Virus record (IMG/VR): IMGVR_UViG_3300027771_001122
Coordinates: 1 to 28,032 of that record
Length of the DNA stretch: 28,032 bases
Origin: a virus
Reading direction: 5' to 3' (one strand)
Shown piece by piece: positions 5,601 through 15,000 of this stretch. Under the pieces are notes generated by a model. The model had not been told where the DNA came from. It worked only from the letters and a program-made list of their open reading frames with translations, and made no database searches. How positions within the stretch are numbered: the first letter of the stretch is position 1; each line of letters opens with the position of its first letter. The position numbers and the translations under genes are program-made.

Positions 5601-5636
5601 ACATAAAGGATATCTTGAGGAGCTACATAAAGGATA
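5601..5636. repeat. Direct repeat ACATAAAGGATA, two copies
   Basis: Perfect 12-base copies at 5601-5612 and 5625-5636, 24 bp apart start to start. The core TAAAG is reminiscent of the CCTAAAG arrays near T7 genome ends, but the similarity is too short to prove relation. Confidence 0.65.
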
Positions 5637-5732
5637 GCTGTCGGACTATACCAAGAGAATGTTAGAGATGAACTCAGAGCTATGGTGTTGTAGATTAATA
5701 CCTCAAACATCATATCTCAGAGATTAGTCCAT

Positions 5733-5746
5733 CCCCTTCTCAGGGG
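5733..5746. other. GC-rich stem-loop downstream of terminase
   Basis: CCCCT-TCTC-AGGGG forms a five-pair stem with a four-base loop, about 60 bp after the terminase stop. Neither strand shows a T run after it, so it is not a standard intrinsic terminator. It could be an RNA-processing or end-related structure. Confidence 0.35.
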
Positions 5747-5804
5747 TTCCCCCTTAGTGCAACCTTTGATATTAAGTTTTTACTAATATAGTCCACAACG
5801 CTGA

Positions 5805-7466
5805 TTACATCCACGTCACAGCCCTAGGTTTCTGTCCTACAGCTTGGTCCATGAACTTCTCAATCTCTCTAGAGAAAGCTTCAGCCTTCTGAATGCTAGC
5901 CATCGACTCACTATCAGCGTCCATCTGTTCAGTCCAGTAGGCAACAGCCATAGCCAGAGCATCCAAGCGGTCATCATGAATGATTGCGCCTCTATCTCTG
6001 GTAAGTCTGGTCATCTGGTAGAACAAACTGTAAGCAGGTTCAGGAGCACTGTCATAGTCTTCCTTAATGAGCTTCTCATCGACTACCAAACGGTGCTGCA
6101 TCATCACAGGCTCAAGGGTATCTATCATCCTCAACTCCTTCTGAGTGGAGTGACGGACTTCTTCTATAGCTACCTTGTGAATCCTATTGAGGATGGGTGT
6201 AAGTAACTTCACATACATACCATCACCGAAGTTAGACTCGACAATAATCATGTTCACAGACTCTTGCTTAGCGACTGTAGCTAGATTGGTCAACGTCTTG
6301 TCTGAGTAGCCTCCTGTGAAGCCACCTATACGAGTGACATACAGGTAACCATTCAACATCTTCACAACAGCATAGGCTGTCTCATCCTTACCACGACCAG
6401 ATGGGTCAATGGACATAACTGAACCTTGGAAGTCCAACATGTCATCAGACATCCACATAGGACGATAGAACTTATCACCTGTGAATCCAACGATAGGGAC
6501 ATCTTGTACTATCTGAGAAGGTCCAGAGGCCCACGCTAGGTCAGCCCACCCCTTCTTAGGGTTCAATGCAGTCACCATCAAATCTGCTAGCTTCAGAGGG
6601 TACTTATCAGCATCTGCTAATGTAGTATCCAACATGAATTGTAGAGCAAATCCAGCCTTACCATAGGAAGCTTCACGCTCCATCAGGTCTTCTTTGGTGA
6701 ATCGTTGAGGCTCAGTAGGAGCACCCCCCTGGTTCTCTCTACGGAGGTCTATGAAGGGAGCTAATCTGCCTTGATACATTGAGGCCTGTTTGTCTGTGGG
6801 GTACCTAGCAGGCCACACACGTATCTCATAGCCACGTTCTGGCAGGAGGTTGTATATGGACATCTCTGTCTGAGGTGTACCAAGATAAATCACACGACCA
6901 TTAGGCTTTAGAACAGCATCAAACTCTTTGATAGCTTCAGATAACTTGTCTCTCATAGTCTGAGTAGCGGAGTTGTTTGTAACTTCCACGTCATCTGCGA
7001 TTATTGTCTGAGCGCGTGAACCTGTAAGCTGACCTGAGATGCCCACTGACTTAACTGAAGGGGAATGGTCGGGTAAGCTAGGCCCAACATCAAAAGCAAT
7101 GACAGAATCACGCTGACCATTTTTAGTTCTAAGGTGGGCGAGTAGTTCAATTTCATTGATAAGTCTTTTAGTAAATGTTGAGAAGGCATCAGCACGTTCT
7201 TTGGAGGCTGATACAACGAGAATCTTGTGTTGAGGGTCACAATATAACAACCACACCACATAGGCTGAAGTTATCCATGACTTACCGATGCCACGGAATG
7301 CTTCAATGACACAACGTCTAGGCCCCATTTGGAGGTAGCTTCCCATGTCGTACTGGATTGGGGTAGGGTCTGGGAGATTCAGGGTGTGCCATACAATCCA
7401 TAAGAATTTACGGAAGTCTTGTTTGATAGGGTCGTCTACTACCAACTGAGTGGAGGGTTGTGCCAT
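5805..7466 (-). CDS. terL: Terminase large subunit (T7 gp19-like DNA maturase B)
   Basis: A 553-residue packaging motor that threads DNA into the prohead and cuts concatemers. The N-terminal ATPase has a Walker A AFRGIGKS (residues 56-63) and Walker B QTIIADD (D158, D159), followed by the coupling motif YLGTPQ (194-199). The C-terminal nuclease has SIDPSGRGKDE (D354), IIVES (E410) and HDDRLDA (D499, D502). The length is near that of T7 gp19 (586). ATG is preceded by TAGGTAACAC. It lies 7 bp after the small subunit and is the last late gene before the non-coding junction. Confidence 0.97.
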   Translation of the reverse strand: MAQPSTQLVVDDPIKQDFRKFLWIVWHTLNLPDPTPIQYDMGSYLQMGPRRCVIEAFRGIGKSWITSAYVVWLLYCDPQHKILVVSASKERADAFSTFTKRLINEIELLAHLRTKNGQRDSVIAFDVGPSLPDHSPSVKSVGISGQLTGSRAQTIIADDVEVTNNSATQTMRDKLSEAIKEFDAVLKPNGRVIYLGTPQTEMSIYNLLPERGYEIRVWPARYPTDKQASMYQGRLAPFIDLRRENQGGAPTEPQRFTKEDLMEREASYGKAGFALQFMLDTTLADADKYPLKLADLMVTALNPKKGWADLAWASGPSQIVQDVPIVGFTGDKFYRPMWMSDDMLDFQGSVMSIDPSGRGKDETAYAVVKMLNGYLYVTRIGGFTGGYSDKTLTNLATVAKQESVNMIIVESNFGDGMYVKLLTPILNRIHKVAIEEVRHSTQKELRMIDTLEPVMMQHRLVVDEKLIKEDYDSAPEPAYSLFYQMTRLTRDRGAIIHDDRLDALAMAVAYWTEQMDADSESMASIQKAEAFSREIEKFMDQAVGQKPRAVTWM

Positions 7467-7473
7467 GTGTTAC

Positions 7474-7704
7474 CTAGTGTCTGGGGAGTTCATCTTCACT
7501 GAAGTCAGGAAGAGCATGAATAAGATTGTCCAAAGGGTTGCCTTGGGTCGGTACACCATCAATGCCGTTGTCCTTGAGGAACTGACGGGCTACGTTGAGG
7601 ATGCTTGCAGATGTATCACCAGCCTGTACTTGACCTAGCAGTTGTGTAGCTAGTTCAGCGTGAAGGTCTGCCATGATTTCTTCTAAGCGGTTGCTTGTGC
7701 TCAT
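7474..7704 (-). CDS. terS: Terminase small subunit (T7 gp18-like DNA maturase A)
   Basis: A 76-residue protein of the T7 gp18 type, which recognises phage DNA and delivers it to the large subunit. Features are an N-terminal helix NRLEEIMADLHAELATQLL, then ILNVARQFLKDNGIDGVPTQ, typical of this family, and an acidic tail DFSEDELPRH. The ATG overlaps the stop of the holin gene as ATGA and AAAGGACTTACATC is upstream. The order holin-terS-terL is as in T7 (17.5-18-19). T7 places an Rz gene (18.5) between terS and terL; it is absent here. Confidence 0.85.
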   Translation of the reverse strand: MSTSNRLEEIMADLHAELATQLLGQVQAGDTSASILNVARQFLKDNGIDGVPTQGNPLDNLIHALPDFSEDELPRH

Positions 7705-8096
7705 GATGTAAGTCCTTTAGCTTTCTCATAACTGCGTAGTCCACCTAATCCTAGGAGGGACATTACAAGTGTTGAGAGTTCTGCTGCTTGAATAGAGGGT
7801 AGTTCTGCTGGAAGTGCATAGAATGCGTTGATAAGTCCAGCAAAGGGGAGGATAAGGAACTGGTAACCAAGACCAATTGCACATACCCACCCTATCGCAG
7901 GCCTCCACCCAGCAACGAACACGGAGCTATGTTTAGCACCTTCGATGTTTGCCATCGCTTGTAAGTTGTGGGGTTTTTGGAGGAGTTCAGTTATCTTTAG
8001 AGTGGCATTCGCCTTCTCTTCATCAGATGTGAACAGGTCATCAAGACCTTCCATGACACTCCCTGCAATCCCAGCGAAGGGGTTGAGAGATGCCAT
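7701..8096 (-). CDS. Putative holin of the 3TM/GTA type
   Basis: A 131-residue membrane protein. An N-terminal soluble helix (DDLFTSDEEKANATLKITELL) is followed by the family mark VAGWRPAIGWVCAIGLGYQF and hydrophobic stretches at about residues 62-93 and 102-120. It resembles the three-TM holins first described with gene transfer agents. A holin would permeabilise the inner membrane for lysis. The position before the terminase genes matches T7 holin 17.5. TAGGAAAATATC precedes the ATG. No endolysin is adjacent. Confidence 0.75.
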   Translation of the reverse strand: MASLNPFAGIAGSVMEGLDDLFTSDEEKANATLKITELLQKPHNLQAMANIEGAKHSSVFVAGWRPAIGWVCAIGLGYQFLILPFAGLINAFYALPAELPSIQAAELSTLVMSLLGLGGLRSYEKAKGLTS

Positions 8097-8113
8097 GATA
8101 TTTTCCTAGTTTG

Positions 8114-8341
8114 TTAAAGTGCTGCTAGTTTAAGCGCACCCATGATTCCTAATTGGTCTGCAAACACAACTGCGCCTGCACCCACAGCAATCCATTTGAT
8201 TTGCTTGAGAGTCATAGTGATTATTTCAAGAGTTGTCTTTAAGTCAGTGGAGGTTTGCTTGAGGATAGAGATTTCATTCTCATGACCGTCCACTCTCCAC
8301 TCTATTTTAGTGAGCCTTTCGTTATACTGCTCCATTACCAT
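8114..8341 (-). CDS. XhlA-like coiled-coil membrane protein, lysis-associated
   Basis: A 75-residue protein with an N-terminal coiled coil (NERLTKIEWRVDGHENEISIL, heptad-like) and a C-terminal membrane helix (IKWIAVGAGAVVFADQLGIM). This layout matches haemolysin XhlA-like proteins, which work with holins in several phages. The frame opens with ATG GTA ATG; the second ATG (8335) has GGGG at a slightly better distance, so the start is uncertain by two codons. It overlaps the end of the 53-residue gene upstream and lies 17 bp before the holin. The role in lysis is inferred from topology and context. Confidence 0.65.
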   Translation of the reverse strand: MVMEQYNERLTKIEWRVDGHENEISILKQTSTDLKTTLEIITMTLKQIKWIAVGAGAVVFADQLGIMGALKLAAL

Positions 8342-8483
8342 CCCCGTAAGTTGTGCCTGACTCAGGCTGCTTCATTAATACAGCAGGAAGTGTAGGGACT
8401 TCAGAGGCTAAGGGCGTAAACCCCCAGCCCCAATCAAGTCCGACCTCCTCTGTGGCTGGTACAATCCATTCAAAGTCTGTCAT
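8322..8483 (-). CDS. Small hypothetical protein, 53 residues, overlapping both neighbours
   Basis: A short ORF whose ATG overlaps the stop of the upstream tail-region gene as ATGA, and whose TAA lies inside the start of the XhlA-like gene. The product begins MTDFEWIVPATEEVGLDWGW and is acidic and Trp-rich, ending GDGNGAV. No family recognised. The double overlap is the main evidence that it is translated, by coupling. There is no strong ribosome binding site. It might be a tail-assembly or lysis-control protein; this is not shown. Confidence 0.6.
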   Translation of the reverse strand: MTDFEWIVPATEEVGLDWGWGFTPLASEVPTLPAVLMKQPESGTTYGDGNGAV

Positions 8484-9025
8484 GTTTCTACATACTCATC
8501 ATCAGGGAAACCATCCCATCCCCAAGGGGTCCGATAGCACATACCATCTTCATCATCAGGCATACGTGTTCCACCCATAGCTAGGATAAACTTAACCATG
8601 TTGTCACCACGGGGATGAAGGATGATGCGCTGGATGCCTGTAGGCTTCATGAGTTCTTCTACCACTGAATTACTTGGAGGAGCATAAGCCCACGCCAAGG
8701 AGCCAGAAGCATCAGGACCAAAGAAGCTTAAGACAACATCGAAAGTTCCTTGAGCATCTACAGTCCCACTCTGTACCATTAACAATACATCTGTGCCTAC
8801 TTCTCGCAATTCAAATACAACTGCTGTCTTGAACATTTCATGGAGTCTATTTTTTAAAGTGTTCTTAACATGGAACCCTTTATATATCCCGTCTTGAGCA
8901 ACACCTTCACTGTCAAGAGGGATACTTGTGCCTAGGTTACCTTCAAGGATGTACGGCTCACTAGAGGCATACAACACATCAAAGTCACTGTCGGATATCG
9001 CTGTTATTAATTTTGAATACATCAT
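8480..9025 (-). CDS. Hypothetical tail-region protein, 181 residues
   Basis: A soluble protein without a recognised family, starting MMYSKLITAISDSDFDVLYA and with a C-terminal segment RIILHPRGDNMVKFILAMGG. I chose the ATG at 9025, which overlaps the preceding stop (TCATGATG) and has GGTGA upstream, rather than the frame extension to 9088 that would run into the previous gene. Its location after the fibre genes suggests a tail-tip, adhesin or fibre-chaperone role. The mixed alpha/beta look and lack of repeats do not help further. Confidence 0.65.
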   Translation of the reverse strand: MMYSKLITAISDSDFDVLYASSEPYILEGNLGTSIPLDSEGVAQDGIYKGFHVKNTLKNRLHEMFKTAVVFELREVGTDVLLMVQSGTVDAQGTFDVVLSFFGPDASGSLAWAYAPPSNSVVEELMKPTGIQRIILHPRGDNMVKFILAMGGTRMPDDEDGMCYRTPWGWDGFPDDEYVET

Positions 9026-9561
9026 GATATTGTCACCGTTGAGGAGCCTCCCGTTAGTATGCTTCCCATCGAACAGTCCCACTTCCACTGCGTTATTGGA
9101 GTGTTAGTTCCTGTGGACATTTCTGTACCTGAAAAATAATAGGAACCATTACCCACCGTGAAAGTCGTACCGTCAAGAGTTATGGAACTAATAAAGTTCT
9201 CAGGGTGGTTACCTGCGATTATGAATACGAAGTACCCTTGACCCGCATTATTAGCACTCGCAGCCCAGTGGCGTGTTGATATGTTATCTATACGCTGACC
9301 TTTGAAGGTGGTAGGGCTGACTGAACCGTGGTTACTTCCAATAGCGTAGTTGTCCATATTCAGGGATTGGTCCCATCGGAAGTAACCTCGCTGGTCGTTG
9401 TCACCCATCATCTTGTCACCGCGCAGTGCAGCATAAGCATTCTGAGTTGTTAAGGTGGTGGCTGCTGTGTAAATCAAAGAGCCATTAAGTCTGACCTCAC
9501 TGACTGTAACACCATTGAAATTCACAGTTGCCAAGTTACCGAAAGCAATTGATTGACTCAT
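9022..9561 (-). CDS. Putative tail-tip/receptor-binding protein, 179 residues
   Basis: A beta-rich protein rich in Gly, Ser, Thr and Asn. The N-terminal NFNGVTVSEVRLNGSLIYTA is a pattern common at the ends of phage tail and baseplate proteins (short strands ending in a 'LNG' turn). The middle contains RGYFRWDQSLNMDNYAIGS, the C-terminus SGTEMSTGTNTPITQWKWD. The ribosome binding site AAGGAGG is close to perfect, suggesting high expression as a structural protein. It follows the second collagen-like fibre by 9 bp. The role in host binding is inferred. Confidence 0.6.
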   Translation of the reverse strand: MSQSIAFGNLATVNFNGVTVSEVRLNGSLIYTAATTLTTQNAYAALRGDKMMGDNDQRGYFRWDQSLNMDNYAIGSNHGSVSPTTFKGQRIDNISTRHWAASANNAGQGYFVFIIAGNHPENFISSITLDGTTFTVGNGSYYFSGTEMSTGTNTPITQWKWDCSMGSILTGGSSTVTIS

Positions 9562-9570
9562 ATTGCCTCC

Positions 9571-10556
<986 letters not shown>

Positions 10557-10557
<1 letters not shown>

Positions 10558-12008
10558 TAGATTGTTACCTCTAGTTCACCGTTTGAATTGATTGAGAAGT
10601 CTTGGTCTGCGGCACTACCGTAATATTCGATAGTCAGCATTCCTGTGTTCGGGTCCATGTAGAAGTTACCGAAGGCAAGTCCTAATGCAGTTGGACCGAG
10701 AGGACCAGCAGCACCCACAGGACCTGTAGGGCCTAATGGGCCTTGGTCACCATCGACACCTTTGTTACCAAAGTCTCCTTGAATACCTTGAGGACCGTCT
10801 GGGCCTAGTGGTCCTGTAGAACCTGTTGGTCCTTGTGAGCCTGTAGCTCCTAATGGACCGTCATCACCTACTGGGCCTTGAGAACCTGTCAGTCCCGTAG
10901 GACCTTGAGAACCTGTAGAACCAGTAGCACCAACAGGGCCTTCATTACCTACTGGGCCTTGAACACCTGTCTCTCCTGTAGGGCCTTGAGTACCTGTAGA
11001 ACCAGTGGGTCCCATAGGACCGTCACCACCTTCAGGGCCTTGTGTACCTGTGATGCCAGTTGGGCCTTGTTGACCTGCCTCACCAGTTGGCCCAAGAGGA
11101 CCATCATTACCTTCGGGGCCTTGAGAACCAGTTCCACCTGTCGCACCTGTAGGACCTTCATCACCAACAACACCTTGTATGCCTGTTGGGCCTACGGGTC
11201 CTGCTGTGCCACGGGGGCCTTGGCTACCTGTAACTCCTTGGTCACCTATAGCACCTGTGTTACCTAATTCACCCTGCTCACCACGGGGTCCTTCAGGTCC
11301 AATAACACCTTGAGGTCCAAATGGTCCTTGAGGGCCAGTGCCGCCTGTATCACCTGTTGCACCTATTGGTCCTTGAGGGCCTTCAGATAGTGAGAAGGTG
11401 AGTAAGCCTGTGTTTACATCATAGTCAACAGAGCCTGTGGCTCCATAAGGAAGCGAGGTCATTGCTGTGGTTAAGCCATATAGCTCATCACGTATGTGAA
11501 CTACATCGGTGTGCTTGATTACAACGTCATTGTGCTTGGCTAACACTTCGCCATGCTTGGTTGTCACGTCTGGCATAACACCATCAGCGTAGGCTTTGGT
11601 CACCACATCAGTTGGTTCAACAGGAGGAGCTATGTTTGCTAGCCGTTTGTTTGCAGCATCGAAAGCGCCTGCTGCATTTAATTGAATTGAGTTGTCTGCA
11701 GCGTCAAAAGCTTCTTGAGCTACATGGAATAACTGGTTGCTGTCTGTATCAAGAGAAGCTTCATTTAGAATTGAGCCATCTTGGAAATCAACAACGCGAA
11801 GTTCACGGTTGGTTGTTCTTCTAATGTCTATCACATCACCTATAGTAGGCGGTGTACTAAACTGTATGCGGCTTGAATCAAGCCATGTGAATGTACTAGC
11901 AACGCCATCAACAGATGCGCTCACTGTGTCCTGTGTCAGGTAAGTGAAGGTAACTATATAAGACGAAGTAGTACCGTCACCTGTGTATTGCACAAAGGAT
12001 AAGGCCAT
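10557..12008 (-). CDS. Tail fibre with T7 gp17-type N-terminus and collagen-like shaft
   Basis: A 483-residue fibre. Residues 1-150 match the T7 gp17 N-terminal domain that anchors fibres to the tail ([51 protein letters not shown]). A short heptad-like linker ([20 protein letters not shown]) leads to collagen Gly-X-Y repeats at about residues 210-440. The C-terminus repeats a strand motif that also precedes the collagen part ([11 protein letters not shown] before, [11 protein letters not shown] after). The globular T7 receptor-binding tip is replaced. It follows an intrinsic terminator, so it needs read-through or its own promoter. Confidence 0.92.
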
Positions 12009-12036
12009 AGTTGTTCTCTATGTTTTAAGAATTTGG

Positions 12037-12063
12037 ATAAAAGAAACCCCTCGACTGAGGGGC
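12037..12063 (-). terminator. Intrinsic terminator between gp16-like gene and tail fibre
   Basis: On the minus strand CCCCTC-AGTC-GAGGGG forms a six-pair GC-rich stem with a four-base loop, followed by TTTCTTTT. It starts 13 bp after the stop of the gp16-like gene and ends 28 bp before the fibre ATG. A standard Rho-independent terminator. Confidence 0.9.
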
Positions 12064-12076
12064 TTTAAGGGTAGTG

Positions 12077-15000
12077 CTAGAAGAGTTGTTTCTTCACTTC
12101 GTGTTTCCTGAAGTCAAGGTCTTGGTACATCTGCTCAAATATAGGAGACTCTTTGAGTAACCTAATCTTGGCTTTGTCTCTGTACCTCTTTACGACCTTT
12201 GCCAACAAGGCAACATGAGGTGAGTTAACATCTAGGTAAGGGGATTTCTGGAGTTCCATATACTTATCAGAAGTGATTAGCGTGTACAGTGCAGACTCAA
12301 GGCTCTCACCTCTAATCTCTGTCTCGCCTATGAACCTGTTGTACTTTGCGTATACAGATTCTTTCTCACCCCTGTCATATATCTCACGGTAATCAACACG
12401 GCCTGCACTCAGGTTGCGTGGTGGCTCACCTAGAAGTCCCTCTTTATCCTGAACAATTCGCAGGTCAAAGATTTCTTGGAAGACAGTCTTCGCTACACTT
12501 TGAGTATCAGCACGTACATCAGGAGTCTTGAACAAGTTCCAACCATCATTGGGCTTCAACATTGGTTGACCTGTGACATCGTACTGAGCACCTAGCTCAT
12601 CAGACCAGCCAGCAAGCTTCCGCTGCACTTGCTCCATTAAGGAAGTAGCTTCACGGACATTGGGGTCTCTGTTCATCTGGTTAGACATGTTAGGGACAAA
12701 GGATGTGACAGCACCATAAATCACAGATGTCGTTTTATTATCTTCACCTGTCAACATCTTCATCCAATCGTTGATTGACTGAAAGTAAGCCTTGTTAAGT
12801 ATACTGTGAGTCACAGACATTTGGATTGCTTCAAGAATACTGGCAGTTCCATCCTGATACTTCTCAGGGTTCATCTTCCAGATGTAATGAGCGTTAGCAA
12901 CAGAACCCATGATAGTTGAGAAAGGCTCAATCTTTTCATAGGGAACAGGAATCCCACCAATGTTAATTGTGTAGGGTTTGTTACCTGCTAACTCCCAAGC
13001 TTTACGCATCTTCCAATCTGAAGGGCCGCCACCTGTTAGCTCATTAGACTCTGCCGTGTACCATAAGTAAGCAATAGCCATTGCACCTACTTTCTTACGC
13101 GCTCTAAGCTTAGCTATCTGAACCTTGTCACCAGAGGCCAAGATTTGCTTCTGCTTAGCTGAGATATGCTTCGTAATAAGTTCAGGCAGAGGCGCATACT
13201 GGAGAGCATAGGAGATAGAGTTAACAGGAGCACGTCTAAATGGTAGGACAAATGCACCTACACCGCCTCCCATTCTAGCTATACCATTAACAAGTGAACC
13301 AACAGGACCAACAAGTTCTTCTGTGAAAGTCTCCATACGCACTTCACGCATGATGGCTTCATCAATGACACGACCTGACTCATCGAACTTAGAGGCAATC
13401 TCTTTCTCAATGAACTTGGTGTATTCTTCACTGCCAACTTTGAATGAAGTCTTGCCTTGTTCCTTTGCAGTCAACTCCAGCCTCTTCGCTTCAACAACTG
13501 CGTCAGCAAATGCCAGCGAGTGAGCGCGTGTGAACTTGTGTTGTTCATCTAAGGCCATCAATACAGTGTGGGCATAACCTGTCACATTCTCATATATGAT
13601 ACGCTTCTTAGACTTGAACTGGTTACCTGCCTGATGAGCACTAGATTCAAGGTGAGTTACACTAGGGTCACTAATGTGTACGCCCATCTTCACAGCCTTC
13701 ATCGCAGTCTTCCAGCCTTGCTTGTAGTATTGCATGTTGCCTGAGTATTGAGCCAAGGCTCTTGTACGGGCCAATGCATCTTCCATCTTTGAAGCACGGG
13801 AGGCTTTAGTAAGACCAAAGTTGTGGCGACTTACATACTCTAAAGCAGGTTGGTATATCATCTGGAAGTGGTTTGATACTGCAGCTAAAGTCATGGTGGA
13901 TATACCACCCAACATTGAGCCAGCACGGACCCTGTTAACTTCAGCAACAATCTTCTTCCACCGACTCGGCTCTAGCAAGTCACGGATTTCTTTAGGTCCT
14001 TTAATCTTGCCAGATTCTAGACCATTGATTATGTCCTTGACTAATTTATCAACGACAATAGGTCCATTCCCATTCTCTATAGCCAGCATTCCCTGTGCAT
14101 CAATGACAGGTAGGATAGTCTCAGCTTCTGCTTCTAGAGCTTTCTCAGCAGTGTTCTGAACATCATCAACGAACCCACCACGGATAAGAGTGTCATCTGC
14201 GATAGCCATTGCTCTACGTGAGCCAAGCACTTGTGACGCACTTTGAGATTGCTTGAGTGTGAGTGGTGTCAGAGCATTAGTCATCTCAACAACCTTAAGT
14301 AGTTCAACTATCTCCTTCCTACTCAGCCCTCCTTCTATGCCTGTGTCTGCATGCTTATACGCAAGACGCTTCAGTTCCCCAAAAGTCCATGCATGTAAGT
14401 CACGGGTAGATTTGATACGAGCAGTGATTGCTCTTTGTGCATCTAAATCTCCTTTCAGCAATTTGATGATTGAGTTGAAATCACCACCTGTCGATTCAGC
14501 CAGTTCTTTAGCTGCAACCTTACCTTCTTCAGCAACCATTTCTAAGGTCTGCGAATCCCGTGGGTTCTCATCTAAGTACTTCTCAGCACGTTCTAGTACT
14601 AAGTTCTGGACATCCTTACTTGTTGACATCCTGTCTACGTTGTAAGGCATTGCTCTTGTGTTGCCTTCTTCATAGATTGAGGGCTTGGGGTCATTCGCTT
14701 TGGATTCGCCTGAAGGTCTGCGTGGTTTCTTTGAAGGTTCAAACATGGTGTTAATAACCAAATCACCATCAAGGTCCACATCACCATTCTTTGCCCCTTC
14801 TTTTAGCTTTGCTTTGACTGACTGCGCCATCTCGTCAATCTCTTCCTCTAACTTATCAGGGAAGACACCACGTAAGAATCGCATGTGCTCGTCATGAGCC
14901 TTGGACCCTTTGCTTGCTACAATGAAGAGAGCCTTATCAACGTCAGAGTCAAACTTAATCTTGAAGTTCTCACCCTGATAACCATAGCGAGGCTTGGAGC

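Larger units (their letters stand above)
5335..5804. other. Non-coding region between terminase and the early genes
   Basis: About 470 bp without a convincing gene. It contains two spaced direct-repeat pairs (5537-5570 and 5601-5636), an inverted repeat ATCTCAGAGAT at 5714-5724 and a GC-rich stem-loop at 5733-5746. In T7-like genomes this is where the terminal repeat and packaging signals lie, so I infer the genome-end junction is here or in the neighbouring array. No tRNA was recognised. The one longer frame (5352-5543, minus) has unconvincing composition and no good ribosome binding site. Confidence 0.55.
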
